Assembly: GCA_012932295.1 (NCBI GenBank)
Contig: JAAONU010000123.1
Location: forward strand, 372,001 to 436,000
Origin: Cyclina sinensis
Taxonomy: Eukaryota > Mollusca > Bivalvia > Venerida > Veneridae
Direction: 5' to 3'
Length of the DNA: 64,000 nucleotides
Positions 35,373-46,439 of this stretch are shown one piece after another. A program made the translations under genes and the position numbers. The first letter of the stretch is position 1, and the number at the start of each line of letters is the position of its first letter. Under the pieces are notes generated by a model. That model ran no database searches. It saw nothing but the letters and a program-made list of their open reading frames with translations, and was not told the DNA's origin.

Positions 35373-36500
35373 ATTCATGCTCATATTTTACCAGCCTCTC
35401 AGGTGAATGTAGTTAAGGGTGAATTTAAGTGGTTATGTAAATTCTGTTTTGTTTTGTTTTTTCAGTGGAGATTAAAATGTGTTGATTTTCTGTAAATATT
35501 TCTTTGATGCTAAGTAGGTTTTTATTTAAAGTTGACATGATAACAACATAAAAGGTACACTCTCAGTGTGCTCTCAAGAGCTTTCTAAAATCTGTAATGA
35601 CTGTGCTTAATAGTAACCTAAATGACAGGAAATATATGTTTTCATTTTGCAACTGTATGTTCTGCTGGCACTTTATGAGTTTTTAAACTTTTTATGATTC
35701 TTACGAATAGCACTGAAGATCAAACATATTTTACAGATAATAGGGTTTTCATATTGACATATGGCAAAAATATTTATTGTCATAGTTTTAAGTTTAAGAA
35801 TTGTTTGATGTTGGCGTAATTGGAGTTTTGAAAGATAGTTCTATATATATCTTGTTTTTTTTTAAATATTGTAAGCAATTCTGTATTTTTATCATGAAAT
35901 AAAACAAAAATGAAAGCTTTCTCTAACCCTTTTGTACCCTTAGTGTGTGTCATATAACATGTGTATACTCTAAACCAATTTGCAGTTTGGTCGGCAACAA
36001 AAAGCTCATTTTAATGGAACTGTTAAATGCAATGAGACAACTCTTTGAAAAGAATTCACAAAATTTCTTAAATATAAATATATGTTTACAGACTGTCAAT
36101 CATGTCCTATAGGCTATATTCCTATATAATCTTATATTTTAGGACCGAAATCCTATATTTTAGAAAGTGTCCTATATTATCATATATTTTAGGACCCAAA
36201 TCCTATATTTTTCACAATTTATAGTGAAAGTTTTTAAAATTAATTTCATTTATACAGCACAGATATTTATAGTTTACGAGTGATAGCTGCAGTGGTCATT
36301 TTGAATATATTCACAGCTGCAAAGATGTTCCTTGATGTAATACGTGTGTTGTGTGGATATTGACAGCCAGCGGAGCTGATATACTAAGGTGTGATGATAT
36401 GTTTGCACAAACGTTTTGACTGCTTGAACCGTTCAAATGGCGATTTACAGAGTATTTGTCCTATATTTATTTAAAAGTCTGGTTGACAGCCCGATGTTTA
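35373..36500. other. AT-rich intergenic with short CCTATATTTTAGGAC repeats
   Basis: No exon is supported. At about 36105-36215 the phrase TCCTATATTTTAG recurs four times with alternating GGACC, a short palindromic minisatellite. AATAAA occurs near 35898, but no transcript can be tied to it. Confidence 0.45.
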
Positions 36501-36505
36501 ATTAC

Positions 36506-37765
36506 GTCTCCAAAATATTTTGGGAGACATTGTTTTTGCCTTCGCCGTCTGTCTGTCTGTCTGTCCGTCCACATTAAGCTTGTTCGGCTTTCATAGGTCA
36601 AACTTCTGGTGGGATTTCGATGAAACTTTACAGGAGTGATCAGTACCAACCCTTGTTGTGCATATCACCTGAATGTTCCGCTTCGCTGCACAAAATGGCC
36701 GCCAGAGCTAAAAATAGAAAAACCTTGTCCGGCTTTCACAGGTCAAATGCTGGTGGGATTTCGACGAAATTTCACAGGAGTGATCAGTACCAACCCAAGT
36801 TGTGCATATCGCCGGCACGTTAGGCTTCGCTGCACAAAATGGCCACCTAAGTTAAAAATAGAAAAGTCTTGTCCGGCTTTCACGTTTTCCTCTATTTTCA
36901 TGACTTTTAAAACAATTACTATTTCCACCAGGCTGATATTATAGCCCTTCTGGAAACGTGGACAAGTGCTAAATACATAGTTCAAGCCCCAATACACGAT
37001 ACCAAAGTGTGTTCACTCATAGGCCAACACACCAAAACAACCAGTCTCCAAGAAGAGGTGTTGGCATCTTTGTCCATCAAGACTTTGACTTTATGCGCAT
37101 TGATACTTCTATGGCAGATTTAGAATGTGTTGGTGTTTATATAACATCTTCGTCTATATCAGTATTGAATGTTAATAAACCTTCACAACTTCACCTGCAT
37201 TATTCCTGTTAACAGCTCAGTTTGATTCTTAACAATTTTCCAACTTCACAAACAACTGTTATCGGTGACTTTATTGTACCAGTGTCAGCTCGAACAAACA
37301 ATGACTAACTCCAATCACTTCTTTTAACAGCTCCCGCTTCAATTCGACAAACGCTGACTGATCACATATATGTGTTAAAAACCTTGTAGTTGTACAATCT
37401 GGAACTGTGCCAACTTATTACAGCTATGATGCAATTACATATGCAAACATTTGGATCAACAACAACACAGAGGTTATATGAACAACTGATAGATCAAATT
37501 CCATCTGTAGCTTAAATTACTTCTGATGTTCAACACCAGCTGTCACTAGGTAACCAATATCTTTACTTTCTGATTGTAAAAACTTGAAGTATTTCCTCAT
37601 TTCCACATCACTTTTCAGCTTCACCTTCATCTATTAAATCTGTTAAAACCAGCTGCAACTTATGTTTTGATTTTCACCCTGCATACCAAAAAACATGCCG
37701 CTATTCCATCCTTAGAGTACATAGCGGGGAGATAAATGTTTTTGTGACAAAAACCCCTTCTTGTT
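36506..37765 (+). mobile_element. Degenerate element with endonuclease-like pseudogene, copy 1
   Basis: It begins with the palindrome GTCTCCAAAATATTTTGGGA, a (TCTG)n tract and two ~165-bp repeats ('caggagtgatcagtacc'). From 36911 it holds a broken coding relic: NNYYFHQADIIALLETW in one frame and, after a frameshift, GVGIFVHQDFDFMRIDTSMA in the next, then further stops. ADIIAL.ETW and GVGIFV are the landmarks of the endonuclease/exonuclease/phosphatase domain carried by LINE-type and Helentron-type elements. It ends CCCCTTCTTGTT. A second, longer copy lies at 38090-39927. Confidence 0.65.
36911..37765 (+). pseudogene. Broken endonuclease/exonuclease/phosphatase domain, copy 1
   Basis: At least one frameshift and several stops break the reading frame. 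Recognisable pieces in order are ADIIALLETW, RGVGIFVHQDFDFMRID and, further on, a segment around 37330-37380 that in copy 2 resembles an IRQTLIDHIYV motif. No reverse transcriptase or helicase part is present, so the source may be a non-LTR element or a Helentron. It is not a functional gene. Confidence 0.6.
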
Positions 37766-38089
37766 GAAAGTAGTTTAGTAAAATTCAAACACTTCAATGT
37801 CTAACTGAAGTTTTTTTTCATTCATATAGTATTTATTTGAGCGAATGTCCCATAATAGTTGGCAGTCTTGCTGTTGCGTATTTCATTTACAATTATCATA
37901 ACTTACATTAATTAAGGAAATAGGCAATCTTCAAAATATTAGGGAATTCATTATCCTTACGGTTATATCAATTAAGGCAAAAGGGGAATACATGTAATTT
38001 GTTTGGCAGTTATTAGGTGAGTTTAATCAGTACAAAAATGTAATTACGGAATGTTGATCAAATGAATTATATATGTAACCCAAACTTTT
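37766..38089. other. Intergenic spacer between the two element copies
   Basis: About 320 bp of AT-rich sequence with no recognised gene or repeat. Confidence 0.4.
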
Positions 38090-38585
38090 TTTTGACTTCG
38101 CCGTCCGTCTGTCTGTCTGTCTGTCCGTCCGCATTAAGCTTGTCCGGCTTTCATAGGTCAAACTTCTGGCGGGACTTCGACGAAACTTCACAGGAGTGAT
38201 CAGTACCAACCGTAGTTGTGCATGTAGTCGGCACTTACCGCTTCGCTGCACAAAATGGCCGCCAGAGCTAGAAATAAAAAATGTCCGGCTTCACAGGTCA
38301 AATTGCTGGCGGGATTTCGACGAAACTTCACAGGAATGATCAGTACCAATCCTAATTGTGCATTTCGATGGCTCGTTCCGCTTCGCTTCACAAGTTAATC
38401 GCCAGAGCTAAAAATAGAAAACCTTGTCCAGCTTTCACAGGTCAAACTGCCTGCGGAATTTCGAAGACACTTCACAGGAGTGATCAGTACCAACCCTTGT
38501 GCATATCACCGCTTCGCTGCAAAAATGGCCACCAGAGCTAAAAATAGAAAAACCTTGTCCAGCTTTCTCTTTTTCCCCCATTTTT

Positions 38586-39062
38586 GTGTCGCCTGCTACA
38601 AAGTAGCTGCGACATATAGGGATTACTTCGCCGTCATCTGCCTGTCTGTCCTTCTGTCCGTCCATCACAAATCTTGTCCGTACTCCCCAAATACTACTGG
38701 TGCAATTTCATCCAAACTTTACAGGAATGATCAGTGCCAAGCTTAGTTGTGCATGTCGTCACCATTTTCCAGTTCAATGATTTTTGTCAGAGTTATGGCC
38801 CTGTAATGATGTTTACTTTTAAAGTTTGTCTGGACTACTTCTCTTAAACTAATAATGCAATTTGAATGAAATGTTACAGGATTGACTGGTACCTCAAGTA
38901 CTTGCGCATATTTAACGTTTTTTTTCGGTTGAATGATTTTTGGTCGTGTTATGGCCCTTGAATAAAAAGGCGTTTTGACCTAAAAACTGTCCAATCACCC
39001 CTCAATACAACTGCTTAATTGGCTATCATCAGGCGACACATGTGATCACTGATCCCTCTTGT
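38586..39062 (+). mobile_element. CTTGT-end element nested in copy 2 (empty site known)
   Basis: It begins GTGTCGCCTGCTAC after TTTTT and ends CAGGCGACAC...CCCTCTTGT. GTGTCGCCTG and CAGGCGACAC form a 10-bp inverted pair. Copy 1 of the host element reads straight through this site (ATTTTCATGAC near 36895), which fixes both insertion boundaries and shows no target duplication. The body is one ~400-bp unit without coding capacity. Confidence 0.85.
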
Positions 39063-39071
39063 CATGTCATT

Positions 39072-39927
39072 AAAAACAATTACTATTTCCACCAGGCTGA
39101 TATTATAGCCCTTCAGAAAACGTGGACAAGTGCTAAATACATAGTTAACCCCCCACCCCCATCAGTACATTATACCAAGCTGTGTTCACTCATAGGCCAA
39201 CACACCAAAACAACCAGTCTCCAAGAGGAGGTGTTGGCATCTTTGTCCACCAAGACTTTGACTTTATGCGCATTGATACTTCTATGGCAGATATTGAATA
39301 TGTTAGTGTTAATATAACATCTCCGTCTATATCAGTATTGAATGTTTATAAACCTCCACAACTTCACCTGCATTATTTCTGTTAACAGCTCAGTTTGATT
39401 CTTAACAATTTACCAACTTCTCGGTGACTTTAATGCACCAGTGTCAGCTAATGAGCTCGAACAAACCATGACTAACTTCAATCAACTTATAACTACTCCC
39501 ACTACAATTCGACAAACGCTGATTGATCACATATATGTGAAAAACCTTGCAGTTGTACAATCTGGAACTGTGCCAACTTATTACAGCTATGATTACATAT
39601 GAAAACATTCGGATCAACAACAACACAGAGGTTCTATGAACAACTGATCGATCAAATTCCATCTGTGTTTGATAGCTTAAACTACTTCTGATGTTCAACA
39701 CCAGTTGTCACTGGGTAAACAATATCTTTACTTTCTGATTGTGAAAACTTGAAGTATTTCCTCATTCCCGCATCACTTTTCAGCTTCACCTTCATCTATA
39801 AAATCTGTTAAAACCAACTGAAACTTATTGTTTTGACTTTCACTCTGCAACCAAAATACATGTCGCTATTCCATCCTTAGAGTACATAGCGGGGAGACAT
39901 ATTTTTTGTGACAAAACCCCTTCTAGT
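39072..39927 (+). pseudogene. Broken endonuclease/exonuclease/phosphatase domain, copy 2
   Basis: Paralogue of the relic at 36911, nearly identical over long stretches, with its own stops and frameshifts. GGVGIFVHQDFDFMRIDTSM and HIYVKNLAVVQSGTVPTYY are readable in different frames. Non-functional. Confidence 0.6.
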
Positions 39928-40048
39928 TCTAAGACTGTTTAGTGTACATTTTATTAGCTACAGTATAGTTGGGTTTCATGGGCTAGAAGCCTTGTACAGA
40001 AACTACGCACTCGCTTAGCTACGATAACTCAAAACTGGCAATGTGCTG

Positions 40049-40150
40049 TGTAACAGGTGGTGAAAAATTGTGGCTCGACCGCGACTCAAACTCACTCTAC
40101 CAATCGAGCTATTAACCACACGGTTCTGCCTTATCGATTTATCACCTATA
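40049..40150 (-). mobile_element. tRNA-like/LTR-like repeat, distal copy
   Basis: Read on the minus strand it holds a box A-like TAGCTCGATTGG and GGTCGAGCCAC, ending TTTTTCACCACCTGTTACA. The last ~34 bp match the end of the copy at 40288 almost exactly. Upstream of that the two copies differ. See the 40288 entry for the primer-binding-like site. Confidence 0.5.
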
Positions 40151-40273
40151 AACCTGTAACCGGCTACATATAACCCTCCAAATTTAGAATTCGTCCCGAA
40201 TTCTCAGAGTCACAGAGAATGTTGTAAACACAACTGCCGAAACAGTAGCCAAATTATAACGTAGGTTAATGAC

Positions 40274-40420
40274 GTTGGGCGCCAAATGTATTAGGTGATG
40301 AAAAATCGTGGCTCGACCGGACACGAACCCAGGACCTTCCGCTTACAGCGAGGACACTACCTAGAAGCCAAGAAGTTTTGCAGTTTCCTTCCCATTTAAG
40401 CAGTGAAACAAGTGAGATTA
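40274..40420 (-). mobile_element. tRNA-like repeat ending next to a TGGCGCCCAAC motif
   Basis: On the minus strand it holds box B-like GGGTTCGTGTCC, then GGTCGAGCCACG and an end at ...CACCTAATACA (40288). Three bases later TGGCGCCCAAC (40284-40274) follows, the sequence of a lysine-tRNA primer-binding site in LTR retroelements. With the copy at 40049 this gives the order repeat, PBS-like site, ~125 bp, repeat, as in miniature LTR elements. A SINE family with a shared 3' tail is the alternative. Confidence 0.45.
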
Positions 40421-40719
40421 ATGTGATTACAAAGCATTTAAGAAAGCCTCTTGATATATGAGGGTTTTGACTATACTGCTTTAAAGCGTTTGTCTTATTT
40501 CGGTCCACTTACTTTCTGCTCAGTCGTTAGCTGTAAATTATCATCATAATCACCTATGTTTAAATTATAAACTAGTATATTAGCTGCAATTACTTCAGAG
40601 CTTGTTATTTCCGTTTCCGAGTTATAACTTATTGGCTTATGACATATTTGAATAGACCACGCTGAGAGTTTTAAGCTGCTCAATTGTGTGTGGTTTGTTT
40701 GCTTTCTTCTTATAGTGAT

Positions 40720-41916
40720 ATGGATACACATCACAATGTTCATTTTAAAACTGTGGATGATCTTGCTGCAGAAGAGGTTAGACGGCAGATACCACTTATG
40801 GCCTATCTAATTATTCTTTGTATATCAGGATCGTTTGGTAACAGTTTGGTGTGCTATATATTTACAAAGAAATACAATCTTTCCACATTTAGCATTTTTG
40901 TTACTGTTCTGGCGGCAGTCGATTTGTTTACAAGCAGTGTTGTTATTCCATTGGAACTTTTACAATTTGCTTGGCAATACACCTACGAGAATGTTTTGGT
41001 TTGTAAGCTGAATTTGTTTGTGAAAATGTCGACTACAATAACATCTGGGTTCTTGTTCCTTTGCATCGCGATCGACCGTTACCGGAAAATTTGCCGACCG
41101 TTTGGAGCGCAGATATCACTCCGAGCAGCTAGGTTAATGTGCATTACGTCTGCTGTTCTAGGGGTCGCTTTCTCTTGGATTTCACCTGTTATCTACAGCG
41201 TTCAATCAGCGGAACTTAGAGTTTATAACCTCACTATATCGGAATGTGCTATCACCAGACCAATGAAGCAAACACTTTATCCACTGATTAGTAATGTTTC
41301 ACTGGTGGTCCTTTTTGCTGGAGCATTGACGGGAATAATTATGATGTACTGCTTTATAGCTTTCCGTGTTAAACGACAAATAAAAAAGAAGATAGGTCAT
41401 TCTTCGGAACTTGACGGTAGAAAGCAGCCGGCAGACACAGTCAAAATGTTTAATAGTTCTTCAGATAAAGAGAATTGTATGAACAATGAACTGGAATTAG
41501 AAACCTCTACTGTTGGCAATGCGTCGAATTTGAATGCATCCAGTGACTACCAAGAAACAGATATGGATGAAACTGGAAGAGAAAGTACTGAAAGATTCAG
41601 AAATAGCTCAAAAGTCAAAACAACACAAGGTCTGTACAGCAGGGGTAACCGAAGGAATAGTAACAGAACAACATGGATAATGTTTGTCATTTCGTTGGCA
41701 TTCATTGTTTCGTATTTGCCATTACTTTGTATCAGTTTGATTACATTTGCAGACAAGTCTTTCGTTCGTTCTTTGTCGGACTCAGAGAGAGCTGTCTATA
41801 AGTTTGTTCATAGATCTTACTTTCTGAATTGTGCTGTCAACCCGGTGATATATGGGGTGTGGGACACAAGGTTTAGAAAGTCGTGTAAAATACTGTTGGC
41901 ATGCAGAAAAAACTGA
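40720..41916 (+). CDS. Class A (rhodopsin-type) G protein-coupled receptor
   Basis: A 398-residue seven-helix receptor on one coding exon. ATG at 40720 follows a probable acceptor (TTCTTATAG), so the 5' UTR is probably spliced. Landmarks: GN (40-41) in helix 1, LAAVD with D68 in helix 2, C95 at the top of helix 3, DRY at 119-121, a Cys in loop 2 (SEC) for the conserved disulfide, an NLT glycosylation site in loop 2, NPVIY at 374-378 in helix 7, and a short CKILLAC tail that may be palmitoylated. Helix 6 reads FIVSYLP where most receptors have CWxP. The helix-3 position used by amine receptors as Asp is Lys102, so it is not aminergic. Loop 3 is long (~105 residues) and Ser/Asn/Glu-rich. The style fits the expanded peptide-receptor-like GPCRs of lophotrochozoans; the ligand is unknown. 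Confidence 0.9.
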   Translation: MDTHHNVHFKTVDDLAAEEVRRQIPLMAYLIILCISGSFGNSLVCYIFTKKYNLSTFSIFVTVLAAVDLFTSSVVIPLELLQFAWQYTYENVLVCKLNLFVKMSTTITSGFLFLCIAIDRYRKICRPFGAQISLRAARLMCITSAVLGVAFSWISPVIYSVQSAELRVYNLTISECAITRPMKQTLYPLISNVSLVVLFAGALTGIIMMYCFIAFRVKRQIKKKIGHSSELDGRKQPADTVKMFNSSSDKENCMNNELELETSTVGNASNLNASSDYQETDMDETGRESTERFRNSSKVKTTQGLYSRGNRRNSNRTTWIMFVISLAFIVSYLPLLCISLITFADKSFVRSLSDSERAVYKFVHRSYFLNCAVNPVIYGVWDTRFRKSCKILLACRKN

Positions 41917-42340
41917 CAGTAGATTGTACCATAGTGCTGCTAGTTGCTATATTGAATGTTTGTGTAATGATAAGCATTCATAATATGTAGAATAACTCGA
42001 GTTATTGTAAACAGAAATAACAACATGTGTGTATTGCAAATACTTGCTGAAGAGAGATTGATTTATTAAATGTGCTTCCCATCATTTAAAAGATAATTTT
42101 GAAAAAGAGGTAAAACTTTTTAATCCTATACTATACCAAAATAATCTGAAAATTACTGAGCGTTATACAAATTTCGCATAAAGATATTTATTTGAACTTT
42201 AGTAACATATCTGATCTGTCTGACTAAGTAGCTGAACATTTGGCTTATCTAAACCGGACTCTTTTTAAGGGTTTATTGCACAAATATCGAATCAGCTTCG
42301 AAATATCCTGTACAGCGTCTTGACCGCCCAAGTGTCAGAA

Positions 42341-42346
42341 AATAAA
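42341..42346 (+). promoter_or_regulatory. Possible polyadenylation signal AATAAA
   Basis: The hexamer lies 425 bp after the GPCR stop and about 165 bp before the first exon of the next gene, so it fits as the end of the GPCR transcript. Confidence 0.4.
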
Positions 42347-42509
42347 ATACAAATAACTCACAGTACTAAAATCAGTTATCTTCTATAAATACTTCCTCAC
42401 AGCGAGTGCAGTAATATGAATATTGCGTTGATTTCTGAAGCACACAGCGAAGAAACTTTATTGCCAAATGTTTATTTAAACTTCCTTCTTCATTGAAGTT
42501 TAACCAGTT

Positions 42510-45500
42510 ATGGAGGTAAGTGAAGTTTTCGTTGATATTTTATCTCGATATAAATCAGTTTACTTGTTCATAATAATTTATTGTTTTATTACTGAATGGT
42601 TAACTAAGTGACATGCTTTGGTGTTTATTTTCCAAACACAATAAAACAGTCTAGAATCTACATAAATTGTTTAAATTTATACTCATCATAGTAAAGTGTA
42701 TGTAACATTGGTTTGATAGTATATCCATAGTAACAAGAAAATCCACTATCAAAATGAAGCGGAAGCTGACAGGTTCAGCAGAGTTATGGCTTAATTGTAG
42801 CGGAAGAGAGTTGTTGTTGTTGTTGTTGTTTCATACCAATTTTATGATCAAATGTCGTCTGCAGGGAAGCGTTCGTATAATATACATGTCAAGTAAAAAG
42901 TAGGATAGCTTGGTACATGTGTACATGAGATACACTTTTCTGTGTAATTTACACCCCTTTTTATACATCTCCTAACTATATATATTATATTTGGCAAATG
43001 GGAGAGAATGAATTAAATAAGGATCATCCCCAGGCCTTATATACCTCAAGCAACCGTTGCATAACATTTAATGGCAGAATACAAAAATAAATAAATAATC
43101 ATTGTGTGTCTAAGAATAATTTGAATAGAAAGTAACGTTTTATTTTCTCAAATTTTCAGACTACTTCAACAGAAAGTGGAGACAACTTAACAGAATGTTG
43201 TAAACATTGTGGATCTAGCGGAAGTAAGCATGTATTTCTCATGTTATTTATGGAAAAAATCTTATCTGGTCTGATTAAGATTTTTTCAAGGACACTTTAC
43301 AATGTAAAGACGTAAATCTTGTGAAACTGTCTGAAGTGGATTGTTGCATAATGTGAAACTTCCTTGATAAAAATTGTGTAGACTTCACGGGAAATTATAT
43401 AAAAATAGCACGTAACGACTCATTCTTATACATGTAGATTGTTGGTAAATAACTAGCCAATACTTTAGTAATATTTTACCATTTCCGATATGAAAATAAT
43501 AAATTAAAGTATAAGTATGTCTCAGTTAAAAGAATTACATAGTAATTACTTCACTTTAATATCAAATCATAAATACTAAATACGTAGTATATATAAGATG
43601 TGTATCACATTTTATCTGCATTGAAAATAGCGACAATCTTAAATTTCCGTTTTGTGAGGGGCGGGATAAGAAATTATAATATTGATAAATATGTTCAAGT
43701 GTATGAAGTGTCAGACTAATATTTCATAAGCCAAAGTTTCCCAGTCTTTTTCCCACACGTACAATTATCTCAGTATTTTACAATATTTCCTCAAGTAACT
43801 TTGACTAGAGTGGCTATGTGCTTACGGCAGAAATTGACTAAGTAATTTGGGATCCCAGATTAATATAGACTTTCACATGTGTTCAAATGGGTAAAAAAAC
43901 TGACCCACCTTCAAAAACTTGAAAGCTATGCAGTGACTGGTTGATTGAAAGGTCAATTGAGAATGTGACCTTTCTTTGGTGACGTTCAGATCCTAACAGC
44001 AGAGCGTTATTTAGGAGCTCATATTAATCAGATCGTCCTTCTGCAGTGCCTCATAACAGTGAGGTGTACTCACTCTGCATTATAAATTCATTTCGATTAT
44101 TTTAGGGAAGTTGATTTCTTTCTGAAGCAGAGATAACTATGAATATACTGTTCGTATATCTAACAGGATCGCCATTTCCCCACAACGGACATGAAGATTT
44201 CCTGTTGTCCTGTTTCATGAACCAGATCTTTTTTCACATAATAATAATAATAATGGTGTAGTATTATTATTCAGGGTTTAAACATAGACCACGAGATAGT
44301 TTTGATGTGATTTATTCAAGCACTAGTCATAGAGTGTCCTCTCTACTCTACTGTAGTATATTATCAACTCAAGCATGCAAGGTTCATCTTACTAGTATAG
44401 TACATGTAGGAATAAAAACTATCGATATTGTTATTAACATTTCATATGTATTGTCCTTATTATTGTTAACATTATCTTGACATTTTTCATCTTTTGCAGA
44501 CACAAAAATTGCCATAACTGAACTAGTCTTGACCGGATGTTTAGCTTTTGTTGCAGGGGTTGTCTTTATTCTTCTGATACTGATTACCATACGGCTGAAA
44601 AGGGAAAAGAAACTGTAGGTGTAATCTGCTATTTTTTTAACTCTAAACTTACAGCCTCTTATAGCCCTTAGTGTAGACACACCCAATTCATGATGAAGAC
44701 GTTTTTGTTGCTGTTCTATTCATAAATTCTTTGGTTATTGCAAATCTTGTGTTTCCTTACAATGACATGTCTCAGTTTCAGTTGCAACTTGGAAACATTT
44801 CTGAATGATGCACAAAGGTTTTGTTCATTTTATTTACTTGTTTCATTATTTATTTAATGGGCCGGCTGGCTCAGTCCGTAGAGCATAGGATTGTCAATCC
44901 TGGAGTTCCCGGTTCGATCCCCATCAAGGTCTGGCAAATTTCTCTGTGAGAAATTGATCTCAGACAATGCGTCTGTAGGTCATTTGTCCCTCACCTCTGA
45001 AGCAAGTGAGGAAGTAGTCAGTCACATGCGGAAAAATTGGTTAGTAAACTGGTTGGATACCCAGGAACACTTGTTAGGTGGACTGACCACCGGGATATGA
45101 CCGCAGCTGTTAAAACTGGCGTTAAACCCCAATAATAATGATTTATTTATCTATTTATTTTTAACACAACCTACAAATTTTGATAACTGCATTTTATTTA
45201 GATTATTCCTATGCTGTTGGACTGTAAGATTTATTGTTTTGTTGGACAATTATAAATGATATATAATTGTTGCTAAACAATCATTGTGAATGTGCTATAT
45301 ATAGATATACTTTTGAAAATCTCTCTTTTTCAGGTGTTTTAAGGAGAAGGTGGAGCCATTCAAAGGGAAGTGGGAGGGAGCAAGCCAGAAAGCGACTATA
45401 CAAGTATTATTTTATCATCTTTTATATCAGTAAAACATAGCATGTATTAATTGGCTTGTCAACAGACAAGAAAAAAACAACAACAAACAAAAATGTTTAA

Positions 45501-46271
45501 AACAGGCGTAGAGGCAAAGCTTGTCTGGTGTGATCAGTTTAAAGTGGCTTTACCTCTAAGTCGAGCACATTAACCATCAATTCCTTTTCCGGTATGCCAG
45601 GTACCTGATGAACAGGATATCGGTAACCATTATATAACTAGCCGGTGGCTCTTCATCCGGCATCGCCAGAACAAGCATACGTTCGACGACCCGCTACATC
45701 AGCCTACGATTTAACCAAGGAGTCACTTACATCTTTTGTTGGTGTTCACGTTGATTTATAGTTAATCAAAGAAACTGACATAGTTACTCATCTACTTTTA
45801 TTCTTGTAGGTTCTCAAAAAACATACACTTGAAAGGCCTGTGGAAGCAGACACGTCGATAAATATAGATCAACCAGGTCAAGAAGTAATACGCGCTTCTG
45901 GAAAAATTGAAACGCCAGACTTAGAGTTAAACGAGGCAAGTAACACTGAAACACAAGCTGCGGTGGACGAAGTCATTCAGCAGCAAGAGTGTGTTGTAGT
46001 TGTGTCTGAAACAGGTGCCAATGAGAAAGAGACTACAGACATAACGCAACAAGACCTTTCAGCTGATAAAGATCACAGGAAAGATGTAACACAAGAAGCT
46101 GAAACTATTACCTCTGATATCCCTGTAGACAAAAAAGAAATGTTATCACCAGAGAGTACGTTTGATCCAGACCATTTGTTCGAGAAATCGAGAGGGAGCT
46201 CGGTCTTTGAGCCCGAGGACCTGGTTTTGCAAAATGCAAATTTTAGAATTAGCGCACTTTCGAACATTTGA
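42510..46271 (+). CDS. Small single-pass membrane protein, five exons
   Basis: Exons 42510-42515 (ATG GAG, donor GTAAGT), 43160-43223, 44500-44614, 45334-45403 and 45810-46271 join in frame (phases 0, 1, 2, 0) into 238 residues ending TGA. There is no cleavable signal peptide. A ~30-residue N-terminus with ECCKHCG precedes one helix (about residues 35-58, LAFVAGVVFILLILITI) followed by RLKREKKL, which by the positive-inside rule puts the N-terminus outside. The ~170-residue tail is acidic, rich in Glu, Asp and Thr, has no tyrosine at all, and ends DLVLQNANFRISALSNI. I do not recognise a family. The membrane exon ends in phase 2 and the next short exon in phase 0, exactly as in the tyrosine-motif gene at 1-4218. 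Exon 1 is only six coding bases and is the least certain part. Confidence 0.7.
44858..45150 (+). mobile_element. tRNA-Asp-like SINE in intron 3
   Basis: The head GGCTGGCTCAGTCCGTAGAGC has a good D-arm. An AGGA/TCCT anticodon stem with loop TTGTCAA gives anticodon GTC (Asp), and box B is CGGTTCGATCC. The acceptor stem does not pair and a ~220-bp body follows, ending GGCGTTAAACCCCAATAATAAT, here in two pieces GGCGTTAAACCCC and AATAATAAT. This is a SINE, not a tRNA gene. AT-rich flanks hide any target duplication. Confidence 0.75.
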
Positions 46272-46439
46272 TTGCTGTGCATACAAATGTAGAATGCATT
46301 CACAGTTTGATTGGATGCTAAAGATTTTGATAATGGGATAGGTCGTGCTGAGTGACATACGAACTTGGATAGAGGTAGAAGTCAACAACACTATCCACAT
46401 TTAGAGAATATTATGGGGTGTAAACTTTAACTATTAAGT

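Larger units (their letters stand above)
38090..39927 (+). mobile_element. Degenerate endonuclease-bearing element, copy 2, with nested insertion
   Basis: It has the same order as copy 1: (TCTG)n tract, ~165-bp repeats (here three: 38140, 38285, 38430), endonuclease relic from about 39070, end near CCCCTTCTAGTT. It is interrupted by the 477-bp element 38586-39062. In the relic the ETW of copy 1 reads KTW, so the acidic residue expected in the catalytic region is lost. ITTPTTIRQTLIDHIYVK is still readable near 39487-39540. Confidence 0.65.

Noticed and set aside
44858..44935. tRNA-Asp gene
   Set aside because: D-arm and anticodon arm are good, but the acceptor and T-stems fail and a SINE body follows.
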